The position numbers and the translations under genes were made by a program. Source: Botryococcus braunii (lineage: Eukaryota; Chlorophyta; Trebouxiophyceae). From it: a stretch of 12,500 bases of DNA. Where the stretch lies: the NCBI GenBank assembly GCA_002005505.1, contig KV908404.1, positions 498,835 to 511,334 on the forward strand, given 5' to 3'. Positions 1 through 12,500 of this stretch are shown one piece after another (within the stretch, counting starts at the first letter, position 1; each line of letters starts with the position of its first letter). Under the pieces are notes generated by a model that had not been told where the DNA came from, ran no database searches, and was given only the letters and a program-made list of their open reading frames with translations.

Positions 1-531
1 TGATGTTCTGGAAGATGCCCCACCCCCCCATGCCCACACGTCAGATGCATCTCAAAAAAGTACCTCTTAGGCTTAAGAAAGCACCCCTGGGCCATTCGGC
101 ACGACGAACAGATCCCATGAAAGTCAAATAGATCTCATGAAGCGCCTCACCCTCCCCTGGCAGAGCTGCCTCTCGCTTCTGCCTATCCTTACTTGCTTCT
201 GCCAATCCTAACCAAAGCAAAGATGTCAAACTTAACTAGAAATAAAGATGCCGATCCTCATCAAAACACAGATGGCCTGAAAGGGCCCCCTGGGGCCAAC
301 CCGACCTGTCAGAAGGATCACCAGAAAGCTCGCCATCCCCTGAAATAGCTGTCCATTGCTCTGCTGATGCTAAACAAAACGTATTGCGAGCACAGAATTC
401 CATGCGACCACAAAGCCAGAGAGCATGGCACGGACACACGGTCCTGGTGAGAAGCCCGTCTTTTGCATGCTTATCTGCAGGCGGAGGGCAGCTGATGCAG
501 GGCCACACCAGCAGGAAGAGAAGCAGAAGAA
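1..531. other. Non-coding flank, nothing recognised
   Basis: Open frames of up to about 100 codons occur on the minus strand, but none shows composition or motifs of a real protein. No RNA gene or repeat was recognised. Confidence 0.5.
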
Positions 532-748
532 GTGTTTTTGAAGCAGGAGAAGTGTTTTGAAGCAGGAGCAGTGTTTTTGAAGCAAAAGAAGTGTTTGTAA
601 AGCAGGAGAAGTGTTTGTGAAGCAGGAGAAGTGATTTTCAAGTATAAGAAATGTTTTGAAGCAGGAGAAGTGGTTTTCAAACATGAGACGTGTTTTGAAG
701 CAGGAGAAGTGTTTTTGAAGCAGGAGAAGTGGTTTTAAAATATGAGAA
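532..748. repeat. Tandem array of about eleven 19-20 bp units
   Basis: Units of the form gtgtttttgaagcaggagaa follow one another with little interruption. Most differ by one to three bases or a one-base length change; three units are more diverged (cores with caagtataag, caaacatgag and aaaatatgag). The purine-rich sense is on the plus strand. The frames through it on the minus strand (repeated CFKTL/HFSCF-like peptides) are products of the repeat. Confidence 0.9.
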
Positions 749-2431
<1,683 letters not shown>

Positions 2432-3250
2432 GCGATCACGGTGTGTGTAGCCCAGCTTCTTAACTTCATTACTGAATAATTGGTATCATTTCCAAAAGAG
2501 TTGATCGGAACTACCCCTGAAAGATGAATCGGCAGGGTCGTTACAATCTTTTGCAACTGCGCGTAAAGGGAGCTTCCTAGCCGGTTGAAACCCCCAGAAA
2601 TTAGAGTCGCCATTTTTGTGTCGCAGATTAATCAGGTTGTTTCGAATCGATACTGTTTCGACGATGACACAGCCATACAGGACCCCAGCTAGCCCTTGCT
2701 GGCTCCGTCATACCATGACACAACCCTACAAGGCCCTAGCTACCTCAGTCTGGCCATGCCTGGGGCACATGCTTATGCTACAACTGTAGTGCAACGAGAA
2801 TCTGAGCATCCGCTCTGGAGAGTTTCAGGATTTGTTCCGTCACCTGATGCACATATGTATGCATGAGGATCAGCTGGACCTGCTGGACCTAACTGAAAAG
2901 TTCCCAGATTTACTGTTTTAAGAAGTTATGAGCATCTGGGCATACACCGGAGAGTATTTCCATCACAAGGACCCTTAACTTCGAAATCAGATTCACTTCT
3001 TTAACAAAGTCGGACTTCCTTGGAAGTTCGAGACTTCACGGGCTGCATTGGTGTACTAGAGCCGTTGACCAGCCCGCTCCAAATTGTAAATATAACATGT
3101 TGTACAAGATTAGAAATGGTGCGTCGAATACATATAGTTGCAGGATCCACTATGGTACAGACATTGCCTGTAGACAACATAACCAGACAATACGAGCTTC
3201 TGGCTTCGGCGGACGCATGACAATAGAAGGCCCAATTGGCACTTGCAATT
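2432..3250. other. Intergenic region with a two-copy 51-bp repeat and a coding-like scrap
   Basis: Two imperfect copies of an about 51-bp unit start at 2664 and 2715 (shared core atgacacarcc...ctagct). A 43-codon open stretch at 2790-2921 has protein-like composition but no recognisable family. Otherwise nothing is seen. Confidence 0.45.
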
Positions 3251-3360
3251 TGCCACCCCCCCCTTCCCGGGGGGGCCAATCACCCCCCTCCCCGACCCCC
3301 CTCCCCGGGGGCCAACCCCCCCCCCCCCATGCGCTCGCTTGGGCTTCCCACCCCCCTTCT
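3251..3360. repeat. C/G-rich low-complexity block with repeated ccccgggggccaa units
   Basis: Runs of C (up to 14) alternate with GGGGG. The segment cttcccgggggggccaat is echoed about 50 bases on by ctccccgggggccaac. The CCCCGGGG cores are self-complementary. No coding support. Confidence 0.7.
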
Positions 3361-3683
3361 CTCTCTCAAACCTTTTGGGTGGATTTTCTCATGATCAATG
3401 CATATCCTCATAGCCTTGTGCACGTCTTGCAGGATACTTGTATATACGGCCCTTGACGCCTACAACAACTCCGTGGAGCACATGCATATTTAAAAAATGT
3501 CAAGTGTGCAAGATCTGGAACATGTGGAAAAGAAAGGTTATTCGGCATATTGCGAAGTTGCTCGACCCCACCATCCTCGATCAGTGAGCCCGGTTCAGAG
3601 GGTCCTCCAGGCGTCAAATGCCTCCAAGCACTCGTTGGGTAGTTGCAAGTGCCTTCCCGGAGGGAAAAGGGCTCATTGCGTGA
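3361..3683 (-). other. Probable 3' untranslated region of the ABCG gene
   Basis: This is the first 320 bases after the stop codon on the minus strand. I see no AATAAA signal here; the nearest AT-rich element reads tttttaaatatg at about 3486-3497. The extent of the 3' UTR cannot be set from sequence alone. Confidence 0.35.

Positions 3684-12500
<8,817 letters not shown>

Overview
This is nuclear DNA from a eukaryote. It is dominated by one intron-rich gene on the minus strand, running from the right edge of the window (beyond 12500) to a TAA stop at 3684-3686. Joining minus-strand segments that keep both reading phase and family homology gives eleven exons and ten introns. They encode the C-terminal 482 residues of an ABC transporter of the ABCG (White/PDR-like) family: ABC signature, Walker B, D-loop and H-loop, then the six-helix ABC-2 membrane domain. 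The N-terminus, Walker A and Q-loop lie beyond base 12500. All ten introns are GT...CAG, 280-1152 bp long, and use phases 0, 1 and 2. Phase is preserved at every junction, which is strong internal support for the model.

The introns and the 3' flank are full of simple-sequence DNA: long (CT/GA)n, (CA/GT)n and compound tracts in five introns and downstream of the gene. There is also a 49-bp tandem repeat in intron 2, a G19 run in intron 10, and near-perfect inverted repeats in introns 5 and 6. Intron-rich structure, relaxed splice donors (GT, mostly G at +3, weak +4 to +6), balanced base composition and microsatellites suggest a microbial eukaryote such as an alga or alveolate relative. The sequence alone does not place it further.

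Layout: 1-3683 is 3' flanking or intergenic DNA with no convincing gene. It holds an array of about 20-bp tandem repeats at 532-748, a compound microsatellite at 2082-2431 and a C/G-rich block at 3251-3360. The gene occupies 3684-12500. Exons cluster as NBD (12500-9856), linker (8953-8070) and membrane domain (6997-3684).

I found no tRNA, rRNA, CRISPR array, prokaryotic operon or recognisable autonomous transposon. I did not find a clear new biological system. The items most worth checking are the hairpins in introns 5 and 6, the splice-donor pattern and the open frames inside intron 7.
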